NCBI RefSeq assembly: GCF_040802235.1
Contig: NC_133161.1
Span: 45,559,001-45,623,000, forward strand
DNA length: 64,000 bases
Reading direction: 5' to 3'
Source of the DNA: Manis javanica
Lineage: Eukaryota > Chordata > Mammalia > Pholidota > Manidae
Shown here in pieces: positions 38,301 to 51,026 of this stretch. A program made the position numbers and the translations under genes. Numbering within the stretch: position 1 is the first letter of the stretch; each line of letters starts with the position of its first letter. A model generated the notes under the pieces. It was not told where the DNA came from, made no database searches, and saw only the letters and a program-made list of their open reading frames with translations.

Positions 38301-39586
38301 TTGTAAAGGTACCTTCTTCAAGGTGGCTGCTAAACCTAAATGAGTACTCAGGTTTCCAGGCACACCACCTGCCCCTTGCTCTGGCCCTCAAGCCTATTCT
38401 ACCTCCTCCAGACCTGAGGGCAGGCTGGTCTCAGCAGCCTGGGTATTTGCGTTTCATTGCCTAATCTGAATCCCAAGGACAGCCAGAATGGCACTGCCTC
38501 CCTCCTGCTGCTACCGTTTTCCTGCAGGAGAACACAGAGTCTGGGATCCAAGAGATAGGAAAAATTTTCAGAGAAAATGAACTCAGGCCTGACACAACGT
38601 TCCTTGTACTCCAAATGTGTGTAAGTCAGGCTGTTACAGAAAGAGGTGCTAGGGGACAAGCACTGCCTGCTTATAACCTTTTGTCCCAGAATAACCATGT
38701 GTCCACATGACTCCTTCCTTCAGGCGGAATGCTATGTGTGCGGTATGTTGATGGCCTGGGGCTGGCCAAATCCAGGCCTGCCTTATCTCTGGAAACATCT
38801 TATTGGGAGGCAGACCCCTCTGACCAAAGCGTTGTTCCTTGGGGCACTGGTGGCATAGGAATGAGCCCTCCAAGCAAGGCACATAGTCCCTGTCCCCTTG
38901 TCCCTGGCATACACAGTCTGTCCCCTCACCCCATGTAAGCCCTCCCTGTCCACGACAGGAGTGTGCAATCTCATCTAGCCAGCAGCTCCTGGACTCCCTG
39001 GACATGAGTCCCAATAAATCCTCATGTCTCATCTGGCATCTCCCGGTCCTCCCTTCAGTCTTCTGAGCACTTTCCCATGGCAACTCACCCACTTGGGCCT
39101 GTGATCAGACTTGTGAACACAAGGATGCATTGAGATCTAACAGTTTTATGTTTCAGAGATCCAAATATGCAGTTAAAGTCCACAAGCAAAAAGAATGGAC
39201 CTTCTAATCTTTTCTAAAGCCTGGTTTCTTTACTATATACAGAACCATGGCTGTTATGCAGAGTACAGAGCTGCCTCCCACAGGAACAGGCCCCAGATGG
39301 AGTCACTGGCCCCCAACACAGGACACGAGGACTCAGTGGCAGTTTCAGTCCCTCCCAGGAAAGTGACCTTTAAGCAATCTTTAGTCACCCTGGAACTACC
39401 TGATCAGCACTCAGGCCATCCACGTGACAGACTCCTGCTTGTGCCCAGCTCTTCTCCTTGCCTGAAATAATCCTTTCTTTGGCTTTGACTTCCTTGCTCA
39501 TGTGTTTTTTCATACAGCAGCAATAGTATACACAGTAATAGTACAACTCCTTTCGGGTCTCCTACCTGCACCTCCCCGTGGCCCAG

Positions 39587-39603
39587 CACACACACACACA
39601 CAC
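39587..39603 (+). repeat. Short (CA)n microsatellite
   Basis: Perfect run of about eight CA units. Confidence 0.9.
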
Positions 39604-39849
39604 CACCAAGCAATTCTTGAACACTAGCAGGGGGTCGCGGAACTCAACTCAATTCTGATGCTACCTGAGTGGAGACAGCACCAGATTCCCCAGGTTCAGG
39701 GCTCCATCCTACAAGACTGCCCTCCCTGCACCCCCGTCCCCCCAACTCCAGACCTGGGTCACAAGCCCCAGGCAATTACCTGTGCTTCTGACCAATGGCT
39801 ACAGATTAGAGGGTCCCACAACTTCTCCCTTACGTTCGATTAATCTGCT

Positions 39850-40215
39850 AGAGTGGCTCACAGAACTCAGGAAAACACACTTACCAGTTTAATCAAGGAC
39901 ACCGTAAAGGATACAGGTTAACAGTCAGATGAAGAGAGACGTAGGGCAAAGTCCCAAATAAAGGAGCTTCTATCTTCGTGGAACTTGGGGCCTGGCTCAG
40001 TGGCACATGGAGGTTTCTGGTTCCCCAAATGCAGAAGTTCTCACTGACAGAGATACTGGATCTCAAGAGAGCTATAAGCTCTTCTCAGGGGACTTTGTGA
40101 GGGCTTCATTGTATAGTCATGATTGAATAAATTATTGGCCATTGGCTGATTCAGCCTCCAGCCCCCGCCCTTGGGTGGGGTCCAAAAGTCTCTCATTAAC
40201 ATGACAAAGCACCGG
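39850..40215 (-). mobile_element. Probable LTR-type retroviral fragment, class unassigned
   Basis: It contains gagtggctcacagaactcaggaaaacac, ttaccagtttaatcaagga, aaaggatacaggttaacagtcagatg, and cattgattg-like blocks (tgattgaataaattattggccattgg), which recur around mammalian ERVL/MaLR-type elements. No open retroviral frame is present. Confidence 0.5.
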
Positions 40216-40330
40216 TTCACCTTTAAGGCTCTGCAGTGTTTTCAGGAAACTGTGGACAAATGACCAAATATGTATTTCTTATGACTCATTATATCATACT
40301 TGTACCATCTCCTTTCTGCTTTAAAAAACC

Positions 40331-40470
40331 TTTCATTTTGTACAGCTCCTTGATGCTCTGTTCTATTTGCTAGATGAGGTACTGCCTGATTCATGAATCT
40401 CTGAATAAGGTCAGTTAGATCTTTAAATTTATTCAGTTGAATAAATTCAAAGTTGAATTTTAATAGGAGG
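40331..40470 (-). mobile_element. Unclassified LTR-like repeat, copy 2
   Basis: Second copy of the repeat at 35205-35335: agctccttgatgctctg, ctatttgctagatgaggtactgcc, gattcatgaatctctgaataaggtc, and agatctttaaatttattcagttgaa. Same orientation, about 5 kb away. Confidence 0.5.
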
Positions 40471-42989
40471 TAAAGCAGAATTGCGGCCCTTTTGTTGGGG
40501 CTGCAGGCTGCAGGTTCTTGTGGCCCCGTCCTCTGTACCCTTAGGGCCATCTGTCCATCCGTTGGAGTCACCTCACCCACCGGTGTGGCTTTGGTGACTC
40601 TGTGCCAGCAGCCAGCAACTTGCCCAAGGAACCGGAAGCCATTGCAGAACCTTCCCTCTTCCTCATTTTGAACAGCTGCTCAATCATGATCTGCTGTTGA
40701 TCTTTCCTGAGTGATTTCTCTGGACTCTGGCTCCTTTTCTCCATCCCTGCACTGCTGACTTAATGCAGGTGATGGGGCTCACGGCAGGCCACTCAAAAAT
40801 AGGACATTTTCACATATTGATTATTTTGAATTAAAGTAAACATGAGAAACAGTCAATACAAGAAGAACACTCTGACCATCCTTGTCTCCCTGGAAGCAGG
40901 AAAAAAATCTCCCATATGACAGGTGCCCTCCCTGTGCCAGGCAGAAGGGAGACATCCTAATCACTAAAGGTAGGGAATTCCAGGGCTCAGAAGGCTGTGT
41001 GAACAAACCTTGTTACTTCTTACTAATTTACTACCCCCAAGGTCAAACTTCTTTTTCTTGTCAATTCTTCACAAATTTATTTATCTATCTAAAAAGAATA
41101 TAAGCTGACTTCTTTGAGTCTCATATTTCTATGAATTCTTGTACATATGAATTAAATTTGTTTTTCTGTTAGTCTGTCTTATGTCAATTTAATTATTAGA
41201 CTAGCTAAAGGACCTAGAATGGAAGAAAGGAGAACTCTCCCACCCCACACAGGCAGTGATCACCCCTGGATCCCATCACCTGGGCTTCTTGCCTTCTGTC
41301 TTGATGGCAGAATGATCTGTACACGGGATGTGTCACTATGTCCCTCCCCTCCACAAAACTCTTTTCTGGCTCTCCACTTTTCTCAGGATCAAATTCAAAA
41401 CCACTCATGTTGTGCAAAGTCTTCTATTTCTTGAGCATTCCATGTTGAAGCTCACCTCTGGACCTTAGCTTGGGCTAATCTCTCTGGTCTTTCTACACTT
41501 ATCCTGTGGCTATTTTCCAGGAAGCCTCTCGATCCTGGATGGTCAGGTGAAGAGCCCTTTATTTTTGTTATTAGAGCAAACCTATTTACCATTAACAGAG
41601 CATCTGCCACCCAAATCATGTCACTCTGCTCAAAACTTTCAAGGGGTTTCCAGCTCACTTAGATTAAAACATTCAAAGCCCTCATTAATATCACCTCTGG
41701 GCTTGATGGCATTAATGTCTGCTACCCTGAATTTACCTGTAAATGCCAGCTATTTTCTACCCACACTAGTGTTATAAAGCAGTTCTACGATATGGCAATC
41801 CCTCCCCAACTACAAGCTGTATTTCTGGTGCTCATTTTTAGCAAAGTGAGAATTTTGATTCCAACATGAATTCCAAGTCCTTTCAGTAAAGAATACACAG
41901 AAAAACAGGAGAATACAGATTGGGAATGGAAAGTAATACAGAGAAAAAGAGACCTGAGATGTGTACAAACAGGGCTCAGATTTGCATAAACAGGTTTCAG
42001 AGGCAGGAATTAGAGATTCAAGTACCCTAGAGCCATAAATTTCAAAAGGCAACCAACATATGGAAGGTGGATTGTACACTGGACAAAAACATATCTTTAA
42101 ATGCATGTGATGGTTTTTTTTATCTGCACCACAGCAAAAATAATTTATAAATAGTTTAGGGAAACTGATGGAGAGACAGAGCCTGAAAAGATGGCAAACA
42201 CATATCATTAGAGCAACCCCCTTAGTTACTAATATAACTCAATAATAGTTAAGATTCTAGCACTGACTGTGCCAGGCACTGGGTTGGGAGTTAGAGACAC
42301 AGCATGATGAAGACAGCCAGGATCCTGCTCTCAGGGACTGCATCTGTGTGTGTGTGTACACACATCCATTACATATTACATGGATACATACATATATATA
42401 CACGTACAGGTATCCCATGCATTTTGAAAATTACTGTTACACCACTTTGCTTTTACAAAAGACCATATTAGTACCTGTTTTTGCTGACTGAAAGAAATCT
42501 AAAGAGGATTTTCACTGTTACAGAAAAAAGAGAAAAGTGAACACAGTGATCACATTTGTTTTGCAGCAAGCAGTTACAGAGGCAGTGTGCACCCTGAGCA
42601 GTGAGTGGCACCATCCAGCTCCTTCCCTGGTACCTACCCTCAGCATCTCAGCATCAAGCTGCCATAGCATAGAACTGTGTGAGCAACTGTGCTGTATCTT
42701 GATTTATTTTGTGCATCTGCTGGCAAGAGTGCCCTAAGGTATCAGAAAAACCTGAGAGAGGTTATTCTTTGGGTCTGGGATCACTAAAAAAATTTTCCAC
42801 ATAAGTTAATGTTAATGGCTTGTTCACTTTCTGCCACTTCTGCTTACAAAAGGGTTCATAGGAACATTCTGCTTTCGCATAGCAGGAGAAACCTGTATTC
42901 CTTATTTTTATTTCTTGGACCTGAGCCTTTAAACTCCTCTCACAGCTAGAACGCTAATCTATCTTTGAGGCTGCGTCAGATGATTGTAT

Positions 42990-43100
42990 TTAAAACACCC
43001 ATTGTCTGACTTTCCTTCTCAAAACCTTCAGTGACTCTCCCCTCTCTACCAAATCAAGGAATCCAGTCATACCACCCTAAGGAATCCTTCAATTTTATTT
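42990..43100 (+). repeat. L2-like LINE fragment
   Basis: ctgactttccttctcaaaaccttcagtgactctcccctctctac resembles the L2 phrase around aaaccctccaatggcttccc. A similar fragment lies at 41630-41700 (ctcaaaactttcaaggggtttccagctcac). Confidence 0.5.
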
Positions 43101-44274
43101 TATGATTCTTGGTGAGTTAAAACTGCTTTGATTTTTTCCTGTGTTACTTTTTAATTTCCAAGCCCTGTGCTCAAGCTTCTGCCTTTTCTGGGAATTCTCC
43201 TGCGGCCCCACCATTCCTGCCAAGCCTTTTATTCCCCTCTTAAGCACTACATCAAAAAGTGTTTACAAACAAACAATCTTTTTTAAAAAAATTCTTCAAC
43301 TAATCTTTTCCTTGTATGAATCACATCCCCTCCAGAGTACATGGTTTGTAATTCTCCACAGCACTATTCATCTACTCACATCTTGCCAAATATTACAGTT
43401 TTTATATACTGTTCTTTCCCATTGTTTTTGAGTGGAAACTCTTAGCATACAGAAAGTATGCCATTCCCCATTTAGTACCAACATATCTAGCTTTTTCTTT
43501 TTTCCTTTTTTTTAACTGTGTGAGCAATCTAGCAGTACTTTGTTGAAACGAACTCCACATAAACTGTAGCCTCTGGATCTTTGACATTCGTCTGCTCCAA
43601 CAAAACATCCAAGTGTGGGAAGAGAAGCTATGTCTTTATGGTTATGATACAGCCCTGATTCTCCAAACTGGCTCCACACTTCATATCTGTTACTCTGTCC
43701 CTACACATGGGAATTCACTTCAGCATCCTTCTTTCTTTTTTGGTAATGTCAATATTTCCAGGCTTTTACGATTCAAATTTAATTATGAGAAAACCTGATT
43801 TTAAAAACTACAGTGGACCTGGAACGAACAACCTTGTAAACTTAGACAAGAGGCCTCCTTTGGGAGTCAAGGGTCTCTTAGTAAGAATTGCTAATAAAGA
43901 ATACATAGTTTAACCAGTACCTCAAAAACTGATGGAGGTTTCATATCTTCTGTTTCTTTCAGACAAAAGCACTACTGAAAAGAAATACGCCCCATTCAAC
44001 AGATTAATCGGCATACTAATGAAATAACATTCTTTACTATTGTGAATTCCAGCTCATCACTGCTGCATTACTATTTCTGTTAAAGGATTTCGCCCATTCA
44101 TCCAAGCTCAAAACCTGTGACCCTTTCCTCTCATTTGAAATAATCAACTTTCCCCAAGACCTGCTACTTCTCTTTATTGTAGTATGCATATAGAGGTGAT
44201 TTTGGGGTCCGGGTAAGGAGGCTACACTATGCAAAGGGTCACAAAGGCAACAACAGCAAGAAGATAAAATAGGA

Positions 44275-44500
44275 AGGCATTTGCACTGCCAGCCCCTGTT
44301 CCAAGTACTTTATGTGTATTAACTCACTTAAAGGGCAATTGAACAACCTCATGACACAGTCACTTGTTCTGAGCATTGCGTGAAGTTTACAGATAAAGCA
44401 CAGTGGAGAAGAGGCTATCCATTGCTAGTGCACAGAGAGCTGAGAGGTGAGCCCAGACAGGTTAGGGTCTCTTAATCACCGGGCTGTTCAGACTCTTAGC
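44275..44500 (-). repeat. MIR-type SINE (reverse)
   Basis: gttccaagtactttatgtgtattaactcactta, then agtttacagataaagcac and gtgcacagagagctgagaggtgagcccagaca in reversed MIR/MIR3 order. Confidence 0.6.
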
Positions 44501-45689
44501 AATAACATTACCCAGGAAGAGAGTGAAGATGAAACATGCAGTTAATACACAGTGAGCCTGCAGCTGGTGCGGGGTGAAGGGCAGTGGTCCTGGCCTGGGA
44601 CCATAGTAGATGTTACTCTACAAGGAGTGTGACAGCCAAAGCAGGAAGGAAGGGCAAGGAAAGGGTATCAGAAGGAAAAGGGAGGGTGGGTAAAGAGAAA
44701 GAGACAGTGGGTGTTTATTCTAAGAAGGCTGGGGCCCAAGGGGCTAAGTGATAGACCTTTGCCAGGACCAGAAAGGGTGGTCAAGGCTGGATGGATGACG
44801 GCTCTGAGAACAGCCCAGTTAGTGTATAAAGTGAGCCAGCTGCTGTCTTGGCAGGTGGACGACTGAGAGCACTTACAGTGGAAACTGCACAGAGTAACCC
44901 TATGCTGTGAGGCTGCTGCCCTCAATTGTGAAGAGCTAGTCCCTGAAACTCCCTCCTCAGGTAACAGAACCTCCTGAGGGCCACCACTGCTGGCCCCTCC
45001 TTCTCCTGTTTCACACCTCCCTGCTGGCTGCAGGGCAAACTGCAGGGTTTTTAGCAGATCACCTCCCTTTGTTGACTGAAATGATAAGGATTATGAACAT
45101 CAATAAAATATAAAAGAAGACAAAGGTAACAAAAATAACCAACAGGGGGTAAATTCCTAAACTTCTAGTAAAGCTCAAGATGTTTCCAAAGTATTGCATT
45201 TACTATAGCTGATAAAGCAAATGGATCCAGACTCTTTCCTCAGTCACTTTTATAGGTCATCTGAATGGAAAGCCCAACAGAAGCTTCTGGGTATGGCCTT
45301 GGATTGGATCCTAGAGAAACACCTCACAGTTTAGCCCAAGGACGGCACCAAAGTGGTCTCACTGCTGGATCTGATTCTTACCAGAACCTGCTTCCAAACC
45401 CCTCTGGGTTGGGCCCCTAGGTGACCAGACCTGGGTTGCTCAGCATACATGTTCTATAAAATTGCATTGTCACCCATGGGCCCACTCAGTTGTGAGTCCT
45501 CTAGATGAAGAGTGGGCCCTTTCTTCCCTATTTGGTATCAAACGAGTCATTCTTTGGCCTGCGGGTGATCCTCCATCCTACCAAATGTCTCTGTGGTCCA
45601 TGCTCCTGACCCCCTGTGTTCTTCCTGGGGCCCCTTTACTGTTTGGCTGCCAGAAGTGTATTCACTGAGCAGTTGTTAAGAAGGCAGTA

Positions 45690-45770
45690 TGGTACAATGG
45701 AAAGAGCTGGCTCAAAGGTCAGTTTTATAATTTACTATCCCATTCAGGCTAAGTAAACACTTAAGGGAGC
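45690..45770 (+). repeat. MIR SINE, 5' part
   Basis: aaggcagtatggtacaatggaaagagctggctcaaaggtcag matches the MIR 5' region (agtatagtggttaagagc-like). A second MIR-like stretch with gcatcatttaggcaagttaccttacctct is at 45890-45990. Confidence 0.6.
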
Positions 45771-45989
45771 ATCTGGGTCCAGTTTGCCAGTGGCCAAGTG
45801 GTTTTCCTAGCATGAGTCACATGTGGAGGGGCCCATCAGCCTTCTGTCAGTGGGAGACAGCCTTACAGTTAAAAATGAGGGTTCCAGAGTCCCCTCACCT
45901 TGAATGGTATCCTGAATCCACCATTTATTAGTGGCATCATTTAGGCAAGTTACCTTACCTCTACAGGCCTCAACTTTTAGAGACTAATT

Positions 45990-48383
45990 TTAGAGACAAA
46001 ACAGGAAACGCTCAACTATGGTTACATTAGCAGAAGTGAATGTTATCATCTTAATCATGAAGAAGTCAATAGAATCAAGCAATATATAAGAAGAATAATA
46101 AATTACAATTAAGTGGGGTTTATTTTGAGAACTCAAGGCTGATTCAATACAGGAAAACAAATCAATAAAGTCCACCATGTTAACAGTTAAAGAAGGAAAA
46201 CCACAGATCAATTGAAGCAGAAAAAACACCTGAAATGATAAAAACTCTCATCACAGTAGTAATGAAAGGGGCTTTACCAAGCCGATAATGGGCATCAACA
46301 AAAAACTACAGCTAATATTGTGCTTAGTGATGAAATATTGTCCCCCTAAGATCAGGAACAAAGCAAGGATATTCCCTCTCACCATTCTAACTCAACATCA
46401 CAATTAGAACTCATAGCAAGTACAATGAGGTAAGAAAAAGAAATAAATGGCATACAGATTGGAAAGGAAGAAATAAAATTCTCCCTATTCACAGACAACA
46501 TGGTTTTCTAGGTAGAAAATTTCAATACTCAAAAACTCCTAGGACTAAGAAGTGAGTTTAGCAAAATCATAGGATACAAACAAACAAAAAACAATCATAT
46601 TTCTATCACTAGCAGTAAACAACTGGGAACTGGAATTTAAGAAATATATAATATTTTTAAATAGTTGCAAGTATAAAAGAAATGCACATAAATCAAACAA
46701 AGTACAGGCTATGGATTCTAAAAACCACAAAATGCTGATGTAAAAAGGAAGACCTAAGTAAATGAAGAGGTACACTGTGTTCATGAATTGGAGGACTCTA
46801 TGTGGTAAAGATGTCAATTCCCCCTGAGTTCATCTATAAATTTAATGCAATTCTAATCAAATTTCCAATAAGATTTTTAAAAGATAGGGACATGTTGATT
46901 TATATGGAGAGGTGGAGGAACTAGAATAACCAAAACAATTTTGCAAAAGGAAAGTTGGAGGATTCACACTATCTGATTTTAATACTTATAATAATCTACA
47001 ATAATCAAGATGGCATGGTACTGGCATCTAGTACTGGTACTAGAATAGAATAGATAATTCAGAAATAGATCCACACAAATATGGTCAATTGATTTTTGAC
47101 AAAGCTACAAAAGAAATTTAATGAAGGAAGGATTGTCTTTTCAACAAATGGCACTGGAAAAATTGCAAAAAAATTAAACTAAACCTAAGCTTCATACCTT
47201 ATACACAAATTAGTGCAAAATGAATCACAGATCCAATCATAAAACTATAACATTTTTAAAAGACAATGTAGGAGAAATCTTTGTGACCTAGAGTTAGGAA
47301 AGGAGTTCTTAGGCAAGACACCAAAAGCACAACCTATAAAAGAAGTAATTACTAAATTGGACTATATTAAAAATTTTAAACTTTAATTCTGGAAAAAACA
47401 CTTCTAAAATGATGAAAAGATAAGCTGCAGACTGGGGAAGAATATTTTCAGATTGCATATGCAACAAAGGACTTGTACCCAGACTATATGAAAAACTCTC
47501 AAAATTGAACAGTAAGAAAAAAAAACTCCATTGAAAAAAGGGCAAAAGACAAACAGGTATCTCACCAAAGAGAATATATAGAAGACAAATAAAAACATGT
47601 AAAGATGTTTAATATCATTAGCCACTAGGAATATGAAAATTAAAACCATGATGAGATACCACCTTCAAAAGAGAACAAAACAAAACAAAAAGCTCACAGT
47701 ACCATGTGCTGACGAGAATAAGGAACAACTGAAATTCTCATACATTTTTAATGGGATTATTCAGTGGTACAGCCCCTCTAGCAAACAGTTTGGCACTTCC
47801 ATATAAAGTTAGATATTCACTTAACATACGTAATCTCACTCCTGGGTATTTACCCCAGAGAAATAAAGACTTATGTTTGCACAAAAACTGTACAGAAATG
47901 TTTATATGAGCTTTATTCATAATCACCAAGAGCTGAAAACAACCTAAATGTCCTTTAGTGGGTGAATGAATAACACAGTATGAGGTATTCTCAAGCAATG
48001 AAATAATAAGAAGAAAATAAAGAGGAAGAACTCTTGGTATATGCAACAAGGATGAATCTCAAATGCATTATGCTAAGTGGAGAAGGTAGGCTGATAAAAT
48101 TGCATATCGGATGATTATATTTATAAAGCATTCTAGAAAAGGCAAAACTATAGTGACAGAGAATAGATTGGTGGTTTCCAGAGGTTAGGAAAGGGAAAGG
48201 GTGTGACTACAAAGGGGTAGTATGGGAAGTTTTGTGTGTGATAGAACCATATTGTATCCCATTTGTGATGGTGGTTAAACAAATCTGCGTGTGTTGTCAT
48301 TCACAGAGTTGTACCCTCCCCTGGAAAAGTCAATCTTATTGTACATTAATTTAAACAATAAAAATTAAATAAAAAATAGAGCT
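45990..48383 (+). mobile_element. Old L1, about 2.4 kb of ORF2 and 3' UTR
   Basis: Forward L1 ORF2 text throughout: ccatgttaacagttaaagaagg, ggatattccctctcaccattc, ctattcacagacaac, gattttaatacttataataatctac, and tgacaaagctacaaaag. Then acctatatt tail phrases and the 3' UTR with ggtggtttccagaggtt, ending taaacaataaaaattaaataaa. Many stops and frameshifts; not mobile. Confidence 0.85.
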
Positions 48384-48535
48384 GAGAAAATTTGGGAAGT
48401 GGAAAATAGAAAGAAATAGAGGAAAGGGTATGGGCACCAAAGGCCTCATTTCATAAAACAGAGGGTCGAAGCATAATGTCAAAGGCTGACCCCAAACAAC
48501 AGGAGCTGAAGTATATTCTTTAAAGTTAAGAAGTG

Positions 48536-48977
48536 TGATGGTTAATTTTACGTGTCAACTTGACTGAGTTAAGGGATGCCCAGAGAGCTGGTAAATATTA
48601 TTCCTGGGTGTGTCTGTGAGGGTGTTTCTGGAGGAGATTAGTATTTTAATTGGTAGACTAAGGAAAGAAGGCTGCCCTCACCAATGAACACCATCCAATC
48701 CATTGAGGGCCTGAATAGAACAAAAAAGTGGAAGACGGGTGAGTTTACTCTGTGCTTGAGCTGAGACATCCAGTTTACCCTGTCCTTGGACACTGGCACT
48801 CCTGTTTTCACACCTTTGGACTCAGGGTGAATTACACCACTAGCTTTATTGGTTTTCCTGCTTGCAGATGGCAAATTGTGACTCTCAGTCTCCAAAACTG
48901 TCTGAGCCCATTCCATAAGAAATCTCCTCAAAAATATATCCTATTGGTCTGTCTCTCTGGAGGACCCTGCTAGCACA
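48536..48977 (+). mobile_element. ERVL-type LTR (MLT2-like), solitary
   Basis: Starts tgtgatggttaattttacgtgtcaacttgactg and ends attggtctgtctctctggaggaccctgctagcaca, the signature ends of ERVL/MLT2 LTRs. Inner blocks ggtgtttctggaggagatta and cattgagggcctgaatag agree. No internal viral sequence adjoins it. Confidence 0.8.
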
Positions 48978-51000
48978 CAAAGGTAACCACAAAAAGAAGA
49001 AAAAATAATAGTTATATCATCAAAAGTAAAAAGGAGGGTGGGGAAAGGAGGTAAGGGGTGATATAAGGGAGCTAAAGCCTAATTTCTCACAGCAGTAAGT
49101 CAATAGACAATTTCTCAGTGTAGTAAAGAAATAACAGTGCTGGTATATGGATTGCAAGCTATACTCAACACTCCCAACAAACTTATCATCTGACTTGGTC
49201 CCCTGCCAAAAAAAGTGAGCCCTACTAACATGCTCAAACTACACCTGTACTCATGCTGTTGCTCCTCTTTCATTATTGACTTTCTGCACTAGCTCATTTA
49301 ACCATGGGCATGCATTAACTTTATACGTCCACTGGGCTGCGCAACAAGTTCTGATTTCTGCTCATGTGCAAAACAGAGATGACAGCATATCCTGAGGACA
49401 ACGTGAGACCAGGTCCTTCCCAGCCCAAGTGACCATCCTTGCCTATTGCTCCAGGGTCTCTCTGACCCTTTCATCACTTTGTGGCCCTAGAATGAGGTTT
49501 TTACAGCATAAGCACATATAAACACATGGAAACAACCATGTCTGACATCTTCTCTAAGAGGAATGGATGGCATTTCCCTCAGCATCATCTTAAACTTGAG
49601 TTTAGTTGCCTAATTGTTTAGTTTGCATGTGTGTGAGGCCTTCATGGAACAAGATTAGTGGGCCAGGAGGTACTGCTGGCAAAGAAGCTAATAAGAATGT
49701 TTACATTGTGTGAAGAATAAACCACTGGGATATGTATATTCTGGAAAGAATAAGCCACTCTGAATGACACCACCCAGGGGACCCATGGATACCATGGAGT
49801 GCCAGAATGACATCCCCGTCCCATTTCAGCAGCCACACCAGGCCCTTCCCACCACTGCATGGCTGAATTACTGCAAAACATTTCCAGGCATTCTCTCTCC
49901 AATCCCGTCACCCTATATGCCACAACCGGAAAAATCTTCCCTGAACACCATTTTCATCAGTCCCTTCTGTGGTTAAGAATGTACCATGGATCTGCTGGCT
50001 TAAGAATACCTTTTCCATGAAGCACTTTCTGAAAACCATAGTGGGTCTTTCTCTTACCTACCTGATCTTTGACAAATACTAACAACAATATACAGTCCCA
50101 TAGTTGCAAACATTTATAGCTTACAACTCTTTACATACACATTATGATATGTGTACTTCACAGCAACCCTGAGGGGTAAATGTCAGCTCCTTCATGTTTC
50201 ACTGCATAAACCCAGTGACAGCCATTTGCCATTTAGTATTTGTTTGACTTTCTTTATATACGAAGTATAACAGTTTGGTCTAAAAAGTCCTCTACAAAGA
50301 CAGCCTTAGTGTGCTGCTCTTAAGGGGGGCAATATCTAAAATGAAAAATCAATAAGCAAACAATGTCAATAATAAATAAATAAATAAACAACAAAGTGCA
50401 TAACATGTTATGCTAACAGGTCAAAACAAAGAAAAAAAAGGAAGTAAGGCAGGAAAGCACAATCAAGACTATGGTTTCCAACCCCCACTTTCCACCTTCT
50501 TCCCTTTGTCTTTTTAAACCTCTCTTGTAAAGTTTAATTTCTTTTATTAGGAAAATATTTCTTATATGTGCATGGACAAAAGGTCAAATATAAGCAAAAA
50601 TAGGAAAATTTTCCATGCCGTAATTTGCAAGAAAAGTAATTCTCCTAGTCCTTCTAGCCCTGCCAACCTGAGGCTATTGCTCTAACAACAAATATTCACT
50701 GAGCATCTCCTATGGGCAGGGACAAAGCAAGGGGTAAGCCAGACACTTCTACATACTGCTTGCTGGGTAAGACTCAGAAATGTATCAGCAGAGCAGAAAC
50801 TCTTAGAATCTACACAGCCTGCTTTGAGGCCTTGCTGGCATTTATGCAACATAGATGGGTCACTTCAGAATGGGCTGAGTTTGCAGCCCAGGCTCATGTT
50901 TCCAACTGGCTGCCGAACATCTCCACGTAAGTGTCCCATTAGCACTTTAAACTTAACACATCCAAAGCAAACTCATTATCTTCTCCATATCACCCCCTCA

Positions 51001-51026
51001 ACACACACACACACACACACACACAC
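51001..51026 (+). repeat. (AC)n microsatellite
   Basis: Thirteen uninterrupted AC units, followed by gcaagcacactctgcacac. Confidence 0.95.
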
